From: Saccopteryx bilineata
Lineage: Eukaryota > Chordata > Mammalia > Chiroptera > Emballonuridae
Assembly: GCF_036850765.1 (NCBI RefSeq)
Contig: NC_089493.1
Span: 194,388,706 to 194,452,705, forward strand
DNA length: 64,000 bases
Direction: 5' to 3'
The notes below the pieces were generated by a model. That model was given only the letters and a program-made list of their open reading frames with translations, had not been told where the DNA came from and ran no database searches. Shown here one piece after another: positions 31,771-42,449 of the stretch. Position numbers and translations under genes: made by a program. The stretch's first letter is position 1, and each line of letters opens with the position of its first letter.

Positions 31771-31940
31771 CTGTGGCATGACGAAAGAGGGGCCCGTAGG
31801 GACAGCTTTGTCAAGATGGCTAGGCTACATACAACAGTAACAAATGAATCCCGGAACCTCTGTGGCTTCACACTGTGAAGGCTCGTTCCTTCCTTGTGGG
31901 AAGTCTGCTGTGGGGCCAGCCACTCTCCAGACAGCTTCCT

Positions 31941-32270
31941 TCCAGATTGTGACTCGGGGATCCAGGCTGTGACTCGGGGATCCAGGCTGTGACTCGGGGA
32001 TCCAGGCTGTGTCTCGGGGATCTAGGCTGTGACTCGGGGATCCAGGCTGTGACTCGGGGATCCAGGCTGTGTCTCGGGGATCCAGGCTGTGACTCGGGGA
32101 TCCAGGCTGTGACTCGGGGATCCAGGCTGTGTCTCGGGGATCTAGGCTGTGACTCGGGGATCCAGGCTGTGCCTCGGGGATCTAGGCTGTGACTCGGGGA
32201 TCCAGGCTGTGTCTCGGGGATCTAGGCTGTGACTCGGGGACCCAGGCTGTGACTCGGGGATCCAGGCTGG
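31941..32270. repeat. Minisatellite, about 16.5 x 20 bp
   Basis: Unit gactcggggatccaggctgt, with 'ctcgggga' every 20 bp from 31951 to 32251 (16 copies). The base in the g[a/t/c]ctc position runs a a a t a a t a a t a c a t a a, showing a partial 60-bp higher-order period. Most units carry a GGATCC site; a tct variant destroys it in four. Sharp edges, low divergence. Confidence 0.98.
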
Positions 32271-32274
32271 CTCC

Positions 32275-33015
32275 GCCATTGGGAAGCAAAGGAAGAAGGC
32301 GATTGAAGAACTCTTAAATACTGCAGCGTAGAAGCGATACGTGTTGTCTCTCTGTACATCCCCTTGGCCAGAGCTAGTTCTGCAACCTGTCTCAACACGA
32401 GGGGCTGGAAATATGAGTGGGGCGCAGGGGAACAGAGCCTGGGCCGCAGCCAGGAGTGCTGCGGAGCTCAGGGGTCCAGAAGGTGGCACTCGGGGTGCTG
32501 ACAGGGTGGAGGCGGCCAGGGCCAGCTTTCAGGGATAATAATGGGACTCTCCACGGTCAGTGCATGGAAGGACCTCGTAATTGGCGGGTTTAACTCAAGA
32601 CATCCAGAAAAATGGGAAAGGAGTGGAGAGAATTTCATGAGCTTGAACTTTTTATCTTTCATCATTTTTTTCCAATCAGTAGAAACTAGGAAATAAAAAT
32701 CACGCTGATAGAAAATAAAGGTCAAATGCTAATAAGCAAATCATTTAGAATGAACTTGTCACCTGGCCACTTAGAATCTCATTTGAGGTCCATGATGACC
32801 TGGGAGTGACTACAGCTGCTCACAGGGTCTCTCTTCTGTGATCAGATGCCAGTGCACACAGGGATCCCGACCCTGGAGGTCAGCCTGGGCCAGAGACTTG
32901 GCTGATGGTAGTGGCGCTGCTCCCCACCCCCTCGGGGGCTCGGAGACACTGGCCATGCCTTTGTCAGGCTGGGCGTCACGCCGCAGCAGATGTCTCCTTG
33001 GAACGGAATCACAGG
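32275..33015. other. Unassigned stretch
   Basis: Unique DNA, AT-rich at 32640-32760. No exon or repeat recognised. Confidence 0.4.
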
Positions 33016-33019
33016 ATCT

Positions 33020-33165
33020 TAGATGCGCTCTAGAAAGAGGGCAAACTTGGGAGCTAGAACAACCCGGGTTCCAGTTCCAGCTCTTTCCTAATCTGTCCAG
33101 TTTACAGCAAACCCCCTCACTGGTCTAAGCATTAGTTTCATCGTCTCTAAAACGGGACAGGTGGG
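33020..33165 (+). mobile_element. MIR SINE
   Basis: 'acaacccgggttccagttccagctctttcc' and 'ctaagcattagtttcatcgtctctaaaacggg'. Confidence 0.75.
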
Positions 33166-33504
33166 GCTCCCGGTGGCGCCCCGGGCTCATGCCTCTGGCT
33201 CCCTCCTCCCCGAGTGGCAGAGGCAGCACCCTTTGGTCCCTGGCGGGCTTGCTCACTGCCAGGAGCAGGGGTGGCAGGGGCAGGAGGAGCCCCCCCCCCC
33301 CGCCACCAGTGCTCCCTCTCACTGCAGCCACTGCACCTGGGCTGACAGCCACACAGCCCTAGAAAGGCCCTTCTCTTCTCAAGGGCTCTCATCTCAGAAC
33401 CCAGACACCTTCATTTTGGGAGCCTTGCTTCGTCGAGTGCTTTGCCGATGCCACGTCCAAGTCCCACTCCCACCCCCACCACACCCTGCCAGCCTGCCTG
33501 TCCT

Positions 33505-33735
33505 TCCATTCATTAATCCACTCAGCATTTGGTGAGCATCCAGGCACCGTACTAGGCGCCGGAGATGCACAAGGTCCCTGTCCTCATGGCATTTCCCCTG
33601 CCACGTCTTCCCCCCCCCCCCCGGGGAGAGGGGGGAGAAATGAACAGGAAACAAGCAGATGGATACAATAAATAGGATCACGTGGCGGGTGCTCACTTTG
33701 GAAGGGCAAAGCCGTGATGGAGAGGGGCAGCTGGT
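33505..33735 (+). mobile_element. L2 LINE fragment
   Basis: 'attcattaatccactcagcatttggtgagcatcc', 'tactaggcgccggagatgc', 'ccctgtcctcatggcatttcc', 'aataggatcacgtggcggg'. A C-run at 33610-33621. Confidence 0.75.
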
Positions 33736-34380
33736 CCACCACCCAGCCGCAGAGCAGAGTGGGAAAACTCAGGGGCCTGCTGCCTGGAGGGTGCGTCCTT
33801 CTCTGGGTTGGGCTGCAAGCGCAGGTCCCAGAGGGGAGGGGTGCACCACAGCTGCCCCTGGGAGTGGGGGTCCCAGGAGGTGGTACCAGCAGGTCCTGCC
33901 TTCTACCGACCCACCGTTATTCTGTCTCCTCCCCTTCCTTCACTGCCAAGTCTCCCAGCTCCTTCGGGACCCCCGGCTCCCCCAGTTACCTTGCCCTTCC
34001 TGCCCCCCGCGGCAGGGAGAGGGCTCACAGGACCCTGCTCCTCCAGCTTCCCCTCCCCCACACTGGAGGTGTGTCCCTCCGACTCGGCTGGATTCAAAGC
34101 ACACCGAGTCTTTCCCAGATGGTTCCACAACGAAACAGCAATCCAGGTCAGCTGAGCCCCAGCCAAGGCTGGCAGGCCCCCCCAGATCTCTGCACCCAGG
34201 ACTCCCCCTTTCTCCTTCGCAGGAGTCCCCCTGCCGCTGGCTTCCACCCCGCACTGACTCATCCTCTCTCTCTGTGTCTCTCTGTGTCTCATCTCCACTT
34301 CTCCCTCTAGCTCCCTGCCACTCTCATTCACATCCGACACTACTTTTTATCTGGACATTAACTTACTTCAAATCCTTTTA
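33736..34380. other. Unassigned GC-rich stretch
   Basis: Holds three overlapping plus frames (to 240 codons) and two minus frames (to 145), all low-complexity Pro/Ser/Gly-rich. No splice-bounded exon. Confidence 0.4.
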
Positions 34381-34387
34381 AAAAAAA

Positions 34388-34690
34388 ATGCATTCAGCCC
34401 CTACTGGGTACCAGGCGTAGGGGAAGAAGCTTGGGTCTAATCAGTGATGAGTACAGCGCGAACTTCCCTGGAAGGGAATGATTCATGCACTTCAATAAGT
34501 GTCATGGGGAGGCTGAAAGTGACCAGTGCTACCAAGAACATGCTGAATAGGGGTTGAAAAAGCATAAAAAGGAGGGGGGAAGTTCCTGAGGACTTCATGG
34601 AGGAGGTGACTTTTTAGCCAGAACTTGAAACATGGTCAGGCAACAGAATATGGGCTGACTGTGGGGAGGGATGAAGGTCCTCTGCCATGG
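34388..34690 (+). mobile_element. L2 LINE fragment
   Basis: 'cccctactgggtaccaggcg', 'gaccagtgctaccaagaac', 'gaggacttcatggaggaggtgactttttagccagaacttgaaa'. Confidence 0.75.
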
Positions 34691-34769
34691 GCGAGTTGCT
34701 CAGTGCCCTCTCCTCTCAAACCTAAATCCTACTCTCCAGCATCTTTCTTACTAAATCCTGGTCTTCTGA

Positions 34770-34935
34770 ATAAAGCAGGGACTCTGGTGTCTGGCAGACC
34801 TGGGCCAAGCCCAGCTAACTCCGCTCTCTGAGCTTTCCCGCTTCCATTCCACCATCTGCAAACAGCCTCCTAGGGCAGTTGTGAAAATCCAACAAGACAA
34901 AGGATAGGAAAAGGCTCTCCTACCGTTAATGAGCC
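34770..34935 (+). mobile_element. MIR fragment
   Basis: 'ggtgtctggcagacctgggccaagcccagc', 'ccaccatctgcaaac', 'cctagggcagttgtgaaaatcc'. Confidence 0.6.
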
Positions 34936-34954
34936 TCTTGACTGTTAATGAGGG

Positions 34955-35315
34955 CGATCTGACCGTGAGTGACGGAAACCCAGCTCCGCACGGCTTGAGG
35001 GGAATCTGACATGGCTGGTGTCGGTTACACCTGGACCCAGGGTGGCCCAGGATGGCCTCAGACTCTCCTGCTCATCTCAGTTCTGCTGGCCTCTAGGCTG
35101 CATCGCTGCCAGGTGGGCCCTCCCCTCAGGGGGGCAACACAGCAGCCGCCTGACCACCAGCTAAGCAACTCCAGTAAGAGCAGGACACCCCACTCCAGGC
35201 GGTTCCAGCAAGGGGCTGGGGCTGGATCTCAGCACCCTGATCCCTACCGTGTCCCTACAGCCAGGCCTGGGTCACACACTCGCCCCTGGCGCTGGCGATG
35301 ATGTCATCGTCCCAC
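34955..35315 (+). mobile_element. Ancient interspersed repeat, unnamed (copy 1 of 3)
   Basis: 'gtgagtgacggaaacccagctc' and 'ggcctgggtcacacactcgcccctgg' are blocks of a common old mammalian repeat also seen at 38950-39190 and 58490-58845. I do not recall its name with certainty. Confidence 0.5.
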
Positions 35316-35319
35316 GTAG

Positions 35320-35690
35320 TCCCTAAGGGCCGGGGTGAGTGGGAAAGGAGCGGGTTCTCCTGAAGAGGTGCCATTACACTGTTACCAAAAGAAGGGGTCA
35401 CGAGTGTCCCCTTGGGTAGCAAAGATAAGGAACACAGAAGAAAAGAAGGTTCCCTCTTTATCTCTCAGGTATCTCTCAGGTCTCCGTCTAGCTGTCATCT
35501 CCAAAAAAGTCATCTCTGATCGCCCAGGGCTGTGTTGGGTACCCTCCTCTGCATATCATCATCCTCATCACATTTATTATGATGCCTGTTGACTTGTCTG
35601 TCCCTTCACAGCACTGAGTTCTGAGAGGGCCTACCTCGTGTGCCACTCTACCTCCAGGGTCGACAAATGCTGAGCACACAGTGAATGGTT
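35320..35690. other. Unassigned stretch
   Basis: 'tatctctcag' is duplicated in tandem at 35459-35478. No other structure. Confidence 0.4.
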
Positions 35691-35696
35691 AGATGA

Positions 35697-35830
35697 ATAA
35701 TGGATGGGTGGATGGATGGGTGGATGGAGGGATGGGTGTTTCGATGGATGGGTGTTTCGATGGATGGGTGTTTCGATGGATGGGTGTTTCGATGGGTGTT
35801 CGGATGAGTGTTTCGATGGGTGACTGGATG
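35697..35830. repeat. TGGA-derived array with a 16-bp minisatellite
   Basis: A (ggat/gggt)n stretch at 35697-35735 passes into about five 16-bp units gatggatgggtgtttc (35728-35815), the last ones diverged. The 16-mer evidently grew from the tetranucleotide by one slip plus a tttc change. Confidence 0.9.
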
Positions 35831-35834
35831 GACA

Positions 35835-36765
35835 GACAAGTAGAAAATTGGTAAGATCCATTTGGGAAGTGCAAAGCCTACGCTGTCTGTGATCAGAGCT
35901 GTCCCTCAAGCTGTTGACAGACGGCCTGGAGTTCAGGAGAGACGTCTGGGCTGGAAACAGAGGTTTGGGAGCTATTCGCATGGAGCAAATAATGGAGGCC
36001 ATGGGGACGATGATCAAGATCCCCAGGGAAAGGCCAGCTGGCGCACCCAGGTCACACGTCACATACTGATACCTGAACCCAGCGCCGTGTGACGTCAATG
36101 TCTGCTCTCCTCCCCTCGTTCCGAGGCACCCTGGCCACCCCTGGAGGTGGCAGCTCAGAGCTAACAGCCTTCCTGCTCCCCTCCCTCCCCCTCCTCAAAC
36201 CGCTCAGCCAGAAGGGAGCAGCTGCCGGGGAGGACAGAGAGACAGATTATGTAAACTGTGATTGCCACCCACAGGAGGAGGAGGAGAGTGAATAGGTATT
36301 GAGAAGTGCTTTCAATAATGCATGTCCTCCTCCACACAGACCTGGGGCTGGGTGAGGGGGAGAAGGGCCTTAAAGGGACCGAGCCTCCCATCCCTGCCTG
36401 CCGTACCTGGAGGCCCCCCGCCCACAGGTCCTCTGCCCACAGCTGGAAGGCTCCACGCACATATATGCCCCATGTGTCCCCAACTTATCATAAAGGACAC
36501 CTTTTTTTTTTTTCCCTTCTGACCTTGGTGGATTTGAGTTTTTATAGATTCTGTTTCCCAAACACACTGCATTTAAGTCATGATTAATTTATTTCCCATT
36601 TTTATTAACCAAAGACACTTAACTGCCAGTCAGAGATGTTTATCAAAAAGAGATACACCACAAGGTGACATCACACCAATCCAAAAACAGACGAAATATG
36701 ACAACATCACTAGCCAGGCCCGCCTTGCTGCCTCTCCCTATCCTGCCCATCCATGACTATCTTTA
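35835..36765. other. Unassigned stretch with a consensus CRE
   Basis: A palindromic TGACGTCA is at 36090-36097, followed by a pyrimidine-rich region and a GAGGAGGAGGAG run at 36274-36286. T10-11 at 36501-36511. No exon supported. Confidence 0.4.
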
Positions 36766-36778
36766 GCAAACCCCACAG

Positions 36779-36938
36779 CCCTGTGGCCAGATGGCTCAGT
36801 GGATAAGAGCGTCCTCCCGAGGCGCAGAGGTTGCCGGTTCCATCTGCGGTCAGGGCACACACAGGAACAGATCGATATTCCTGTATCTCTCTCCCTCTCT
36901 CTCTAAAATCAATACAATAAACATTAAAAAAAAAATGA
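36779..36938 (+). mobile_element. Bat tRNA-derived SINE, third variant
   Basis: Starts 'cctgtggccagatggctcag' with A box tggctcagtgg and a weak B box (ggttccatctg), then a CT block and an A tail. Flanking 11-bp repeats aaaccccacag (36768-36778) and aagccccacag (36939-36949) differ at one base. Shorter and more diverged than the others. Confidence 0.88.
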
Positions 36939-36999
36939 AAGCCCCACAGGCACAGGTACGAGGACCCAGGGAGGGGAACAGGGACCCTGCCCAGCACTC

Positions 37000-37090
37000 A
37001 CTTCCCAGCGGAGAAAACTGAGGCCCAGAAAAGCAAATGGACTTGTCCGAGGTCACAGGGTCACTGGGACTCTCTCTGGTTTCAGCTGAC
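37000..37090 (-). mobile_element. MIR fragment, antisense
   Basis: 'gagaaaactgaggcccagaaaag' and 'gacttgtccgaggtcacagggtc'. Confidence 0.75.
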
Positions 37091-37094
37091 TTAG

Positions 37095-38930
37095 AATCTG
37101 GCAATGAGACAGGTCATCGGAGGGACACAAAGTCCAGAGCAAGGCAGGAGAAAAAGTCATGATAGCCAGCAATTCCTTGTGTCCCCAGTAAGCGCCAGAT
37201 GCTGTCCCCTGATTTGTCCTCACACGACAGCCGTCAGAGGTGGGGCTTTTGTCCCTGTTATGCCCCATGGGTAACAGAATAACTCGGTGGGAACGTGTAG
37301 GATTGTGGCTCCAGCAGGTTTGGCTGCTGACTGTAAAACTCACGCTCTTTCCACCTCGCTGGTCTGGCTGGGGTGACGGTGAGGAGGTCGTGTAAACCAC
37401 ACTCCACTCACCGAGTACCGGCTGTGTGAATTCGCCTAATGATTTGACCACTGAGCTTCCTGTCATTCGCCCAGGGATAGCATCTTGCTCCCTGAGTGAT
37501 CAGGGAGGGTAGGAAGAGACAACGGCGTTCAACCCCCATCACAGAGCTCTGGGCACAGCGCCCAGAGATGGGTCCTCCCCCTCGTGCCCCCTTTCTTTGT
37601 TAAAAATACTCCCTCTGAGCTGACAGAAGCAGGGGTAAGAGATCTGATTCCTTGTGTCTTCGGGGATCTCCTGAGCTGTGGATAGGAAAGCATTGCCCTG
37701 TTCTCCCTCTGTTATCAATTCAATGGACTCCCCTCCTCTGGTAGGGAATTCTAAGACCAGAGCTCTCTGGCGGGATGAGGCTCTCTCCCTCCAGCAGGAA
37801 GGCTCTCCCGGTCACCGCCGTCTGCTTCCACGTCTGGTTCTGTTGGCACCGTATCAGAGGAGGCCTGCAAACTGCCGCCACCCTGCTGGGAACCCACCCA
37901 TTTCCCCAAAGCGTGCTAATGAAGGTGGAGTGAGACTCTCTCTGGGGAGGAGGTCTCCCAGACCTGCCCCGCTTGCTGCTTGCTGCCTCCGGACAAGGCG
38001 GGGGTTGGAGTAATTGATTCTCTTCCATGACTCCCCGGCCCTGGAGGTAGTTTTAAATGCGTGAGTGTAACAAACTTGGTGACAGGTCTGGGGCGCTAAG
38101 CAGTTCCTTGGGCACACAATGCAACGTATCAGAGGTCTGGAGGCCCCTCCCTGTGCCAGGCTGGGCTGGGTGTTCAGGACTCAGGGATGGGGCCTGGCCG
38201 TGCCCCCAAGAAGCCCCCGTCTGGGGGGAGAGCTGGACATGGAGACGGTCCAGGGGCCGCAACAGGCGGGCAGGCAGGGTGCTGTGGGAGCCCAGGGGAG
38301 GGTGGGGCCGGCCGAGCGCGGAGAGAAGCTTGGGGAGGCTCCACAGAAAATGGACCTTTATGCTAAGCCTGGCGAGAAGAGGCGATCTCAGGCAGTGCTG
38401 CAGACAGAGCTGCGGACAGAAAGACAGGACTATGTGAGAGCATTTTAAGGAGGACTCTTAAAATTTGTCCTAATGAAAAGGATGGACAGATTGGGTCGGA
38501 TGATGAAAAGTCTTGAATGTATCTCACTGTCATTGGAATGGTCTCCAGGCTTTGGCCACAGGAAGCTGTGGCACAAGTGTCTGTGGCACAAGTGGTTGGA
38601 CTGGAGTTCAAGAAATAGTTCCCTGTTTGTAGAAAAAAAGATTCACAAGGACAAAACTGGAGGCAGACATCCACAAGCAGGAGTAACAGTCCATGCAAAA
38701 ATCAGAGGGGCCAGGAATGAGGTGGGAGAGGTTTTATGAAGGGTGAGTGGATTGAAGCTGGTGATTGAATGGCTGTGCAGATGGAAGAGGAAGGAATCTC
38801 GCAGGATGGCACCCTGCTTTCCAGACCCTACCTGTTCCTCTACTCTGCTCGGGGTGGGAGAGAGGACCCGCTGACGTCCAGCCCGACCCAGGTCCCGGGG
38901 CAGCTACCTCCTGCAAGACCGGAGAGGAAG
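37095..38930. other. Unassigned stretch, some L2-like words
   Basis: 38100-38760 has L2-like phrases ('ccctgtgccaggctgggctgggtg', 'gatgaaaagtcttgaatg') but is too diverged to call. 'ctgtggcacaagtg' is repeated in tandem at 38565-38594. Confidence 0.35.
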
Positions 38931-38949
38931 CTCGCTTCCTGTTCTCCCC

Positions 38950-39190
38950 TGCTGGCTGAGACACTTCCAGCTGCCAGTGAAAGGAACTTGGCTCAAAGTG
39001 GCTCTAGCAAAAGGGGACGCTTAGTGGAGCGTGTGATGAGACACTCGAGGGAACTGGTCTCCAGCACAGCTGGATCGGGGCAGCTCGAATGCCGGGAGCA
39101 GACCTCAGTTTCTCTCCCCGTCTTGCCTCTGCTTTCCTCTGTGTTCATTTCATGTCCAGGCAGCTTCTACTCTCATCTAAGTGCTGAGCA
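38950..39190 (+). mobile_element. Ancient interspersed repeat, unnamed (copy 2 of 3)
   Basis: 'ccagctgccagtgaaaggaacttggctcaaagtggctctagcaaaagggg' and 'tctgctttcctctgtgttcatttcatgtccaggcag' are shared with the 58490 copy. Confidence 0.55.
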
Positions 39191-39194
39191 GGTG

Positions 39195-40160
39195 TGGTCC
39201 TTCACCATCGAAGAGGGTGCAGGTCTGAGATCTGTCCGAGTAGAACAAGGAACTGCAATATTGGAATCCGGACGATAAAAGACCCCAGGCACGTGGTCAC
39301 TGTGGTCAAGTATCCACCTGTGGAAGCAATGCCTGTTGATCCTGAAGGCAGGGGTCGAAGTAATTGGAAGTAGAGATTTTGCTCAATGCGAAAGGAAATA
39401 AAGACATAAGGGCCAGAGCTATTACAGAATGAATCTGCCTCCAAACAAGGCAGTGAGCTCTTTGTTCCTGGTGGTGTGTAAGCAGGACTCTTGGATGGGA
39501 AGTTGGACAAAACAATCTCAAAAGATTCCTGAACCAGGTTGCAGTTCTAACTCAGTCAGTCTTTCTGTGTGGCCTTGGGTGAGGCGCTGCCCATCTCTGA
39601 GCCGCCGTGACCTGGCTTCTTCCTCTTCTAAATGCCTCCCCTCGTGCATTCGCACCAGCCTCTGCACGCTCAGGCGATTTTTGTCACGTGCACATTCTGA
39701 GGCTCCCATGCCTGAGCCAAGCAGCCCAGAACACCGACAGGTGTAAAGCACTTCTGTTCCTAGAGACACTACGGTGCACAGCCACGGGGACGCCTCCCCA
39801 GCTGACAGGTGGAGACAGTGAGATGCGGGGGAGGAAGCCAGCTGCTGGGACAGGATGCACCCACACGCACCTGACTGGCGTCTCACGCCGCGTCATCTCC
39901 CTGCCCCGGGATTGGCCCAGAATCCGCAGATGAGCTGGGGACAGGGCTCACCTCATCAGAGCAGGCACAGGGCGCTGTGAAGGTACCAGCTTGCTTCCTA
40001 CAGGGCTCAGCAAGCTGCGGAGGCTGCACTGCTCTCGTCCTGGGGTTTGGTCTCCTAACTGAATGGGGGTGGGAGGAGAGGCCAGGATGGAGCCTGAACT
40101 CCCGGTTCAGCCAGGACGGGTTACAAGCTGATTTCATCCAAGTGTCGTACTTCCTACTAC
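39195..40160. other. Unassigned stretch
   Basis: Unique DNA; a T/C-rich then CpG-scattered run around 39840-39920 is too short to be an island. Confidence 0.35.
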
Positions 40161-40166
40161 CCCTCC

Positions 40167-40190
40167 CCCCCCACACACACACACACACAG
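40167..40190. repeat. (CA)n microsatellite, short
   Basis: Ten CA units after a C-run. Confidence 0.9.
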
Positions 40191-40249
40191 TTGGAAAGCC
40201 AGAGACCTGGGGCAGGAAAAAGGAGGGAAACAGTGGTGATCGTTCCCAT

Positions 40250-40435
40250 TGGTACCGCCCTTTACAGTTTACAAAGCCATCGTCTCAGCTGACCACTCTG
40301 CCAGGCAAGCAGAGCAGGTACCAGTGTCATACCCATTTTACAGATAAGGAACACGCAGTCCACACGGTAGGAGATCACACACATGGTAGAGCCGTAACGT
40401 GTGTTCAGACCCATAAGATTTCACATCCCAGGCCG
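40250..40435 (-). mobile_element. MIR, antisense
   Basis: 'ccctttacagtttacaaagcc', 'acccattttacagataaggaacacg', 'acacatggtagagccg'. Confidence 0.75.
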
Positions 40436-40889
40436 TTTTCAATTCTCAGAAATCCTTCGCAGACGACCCCAGACTTGAGCGTGGTGCCCTAGGACTGAGG
40501 GGGAATAGAGTCGGGGTCATTGCCATGGCCTGGGGGTCGGGGCCAGAGCTTGCTCATGTTGGGTCCCGGCCCCTCCCCCACTCCAACCCTGAGCGGCAGA
40601 TATCATTGATCTGAGGCTTTGAGAGGAGCCCAGACCCAGCTCCCAGCTAGGAAGGGGAATTCAGCCCCTAAGCCATGCTTTGCCACAGGCTCCGCTCAGC
40701 TTTTACAAGAGAGACTTCCCCACAAACCCACAGCGTGTCACCCCGGGATCCCACGTCAGGCAGGGGCTAATTGGGATCCCGGAGCCGGAAAACAGCCCGC
40801 TTGGTGGTGACAGGCCCGCCCTCCCCCTTTCCACCTGCAGCCAGGGCCATCTGTTCTCTTTTATCGAGATGCAAGGGAAGATGAAACTA

Positions 40890-41045
40890 AATTTAAATAC
40901 TAATAACACCGAACATTTGTCTGGAAAATGTTTTACACACTAATTGCTGATCAATCCTCCCCAGGCCCCAGAGAGATCCTGTCTTCCGGTCCCCATTCTA
41001 CAGACAGACCGATGGGACCTGGACCGGCTGGAGGGTGGAGGGCGG
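40890..41045 (-). mobile_element. MIR, antisense
   Basis: 'taataacaccgaacatttgtctgg', 'ttttacacactaattgctgatcaatcctcc', 'cccattctacagacagacc'. Confidence 0.65.
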
Positions 41046-41189
41046 AACCGGGACTTAGTGAGCCAGAACCTGGTCACTCTCCATCTCGACTCGGCAGGAC
41101 GGGGGTGGAGCGAGTCAGTTCACCCGGTTCCTTCAGTTCCTTGTTGCTCCACTGCTAACGATGAAGCCGGAATCTAGATCGAGACCGTG

Positions 41190-41273
41190 ACTCAGCTGTC
41201 CGCCAGCTGCTGAGTGTGGCGGCCCCTTAACCGTGCTGAGCCTTGGTATCTCCATCTGTCAAGTGGAAATAAG
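41190..41273 (+). mobile_element. MIR fragment cut by SINE
   Basis: 'ctgctgagtgtggcggccccttaaccgtgctgagccttggtatctccatctgtcaag'; the SINE target site aagtggaaataag is its next MIR word. Confidence 0.65.
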
Positions 41274-41476
41274 CCTGACCTGTGGTGGCGCAGTGGATAA
41301 AGCGTCGACCTGGAAATGCTGAGGTCGCCGGTTCGAAACCCTGGGCTTGCCTGGTCAAGGTACATATGGGAGTTGATGCTTCCTGCTCCTCCCCCCTTCT
41401 CTCTCTCTGTTTCTCTCTCCCTCCTTCTCTCCTCTCTAAAAATGAATAAATAAATTAATTAATTAAAAAAATAATA
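41274..41476 (+). mobile_element. Bat tRNA-derived SINE, short form
   Basis: Near-identical to the 11242 copy. Perfect 13-bp target duplication aagtggaaataag at 41261-41273 and 41477-41489. Tail is AAAT then AATT repeats. Confidence 0.96.
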
Positions 41477-41499
41477 AAGTGGAAATAAGTTCCCTGTCG

Positions 41500-41705
41500 G
41501 TTCGATTGGTGATGGACCAATGTTTGCTGAGCACGCACCATGTGCAGCCACTGGCCAGGCCCCGGATGTCCACAGAGAACAAGACAGACAAGGCCCCTGC
41601 CCCCTAATGACCTCAGTCTGCCCTGGAGAGACAGATAGTACGAAGAAAATAAACAAGCGAGTGAATTACAGCTGGTGATAGAGGGGTTGTTGGGGAACAA
41701 CTTGT
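41500..41705 (+). mobile_element. L2 LINE fragment
   Basis: 'tttgctgagcacgcaccatgtgcagccactggccagg', 'acaaggcccctgccccctaatgacctcagtctgcc', 'aagaaaataaacaagcgagtgaattacagctggtgatag'. Confidence 0.75.
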
Positions 41706-41709
41706 AAAC

Positions 41710-42275
41710 ATGTTTTTTAAACCATAATGCACTTCGAAAATGCTTCTGGCTGGTACAGTGACGCGTATTTTTCTTGCAACGTTCGTCTAGAAATCAGAGA
41801 GACAGTCCCAAAGGGGAGCAGATAGCCTCAGTGGACAGAACTATGGGTCCAGAAATTTCGCCAGAGTGAAGGGCAACCACATGTATCCTGGCAAGTCCGG
41901 GTTCTGGTGGCTTCTCATCCTGCACCTTTGGTGGGAGTCAGTTATTTCTAGCATAGTCACACTTCCCCTCCTCTGTCCATTACCTGTATGTGGCTGTCCC
42001 CCACCAGACTGCTAATCGGGCCTTTCTTACGAAGTTGGAGGCTGGAGGCACATGGTCTTCCGGGCCTGTTCTTTGAAGCCCCAGGATTGCACACAGGGCG
42101 TGAGGGTCGCCCCAGGGAAGAGAGGGGACCCCCTCCAGGGTCTCCAGGCCCACCACTACCTCAGCCAGAGCTGCCTCATTCTAACTTTCTTACCCATCCG
42201 GCTTCCACATCAAATTCTTCTGAAAATAGGATTCTGTTCCTTTAAAAGAGGTTGAAAAATAGCTGTCTTTGTGGA
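41710..42275. other. Unassigned stretch
   Basis: Nothing recognised; two short plus frames at 41988-42255. Confidence 0.4.
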
Positions 42276-42279
42276 GACA

Positions 42280-42445
42280 ACTTGGAGTAGGAGACCAAGA
42301 CTTAAATCCTGACTCTATCGCTCAATAGCAAGTGACCCTGAACAGGACGGGCTCTTCATCTGTAAAACGGGGTCTCCGTCTGACCAGAGGAAATGAGAGC
42401 ACACGGTGACAAGCGCGATTCTTGGCTCTGTGAAGGGACTCCCTA
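42280..42445 (+). mobile_element. MIR SINE
   Basis: 'gaccaagacttaaatcctgactctatcgctc', 'ctcttcatctgtaaaacggggtc', 'agagcacacggtgacaagcgcg'. Confidence 0.7.
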
Positions 42446-42449
42446 AGCA

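Noticed and set aside
31941..32270. CRISPR-like array of 20-bp repeats
   Set aside because: Units are directly contiguous with no unique spacers; this is eukaryotic minisatellite DNA.
33659..34381. 240-codon plus frame
   Set aside because: Starts inside L2 sequence; three overlapping frames are open and the minus strand is open too.
35265..35331. Exon-like segment between ccctacag and ggtgagtg
   Set aside because: Lies in the ancient unnamed repeat and shares its 'cctgggtcacac' block.
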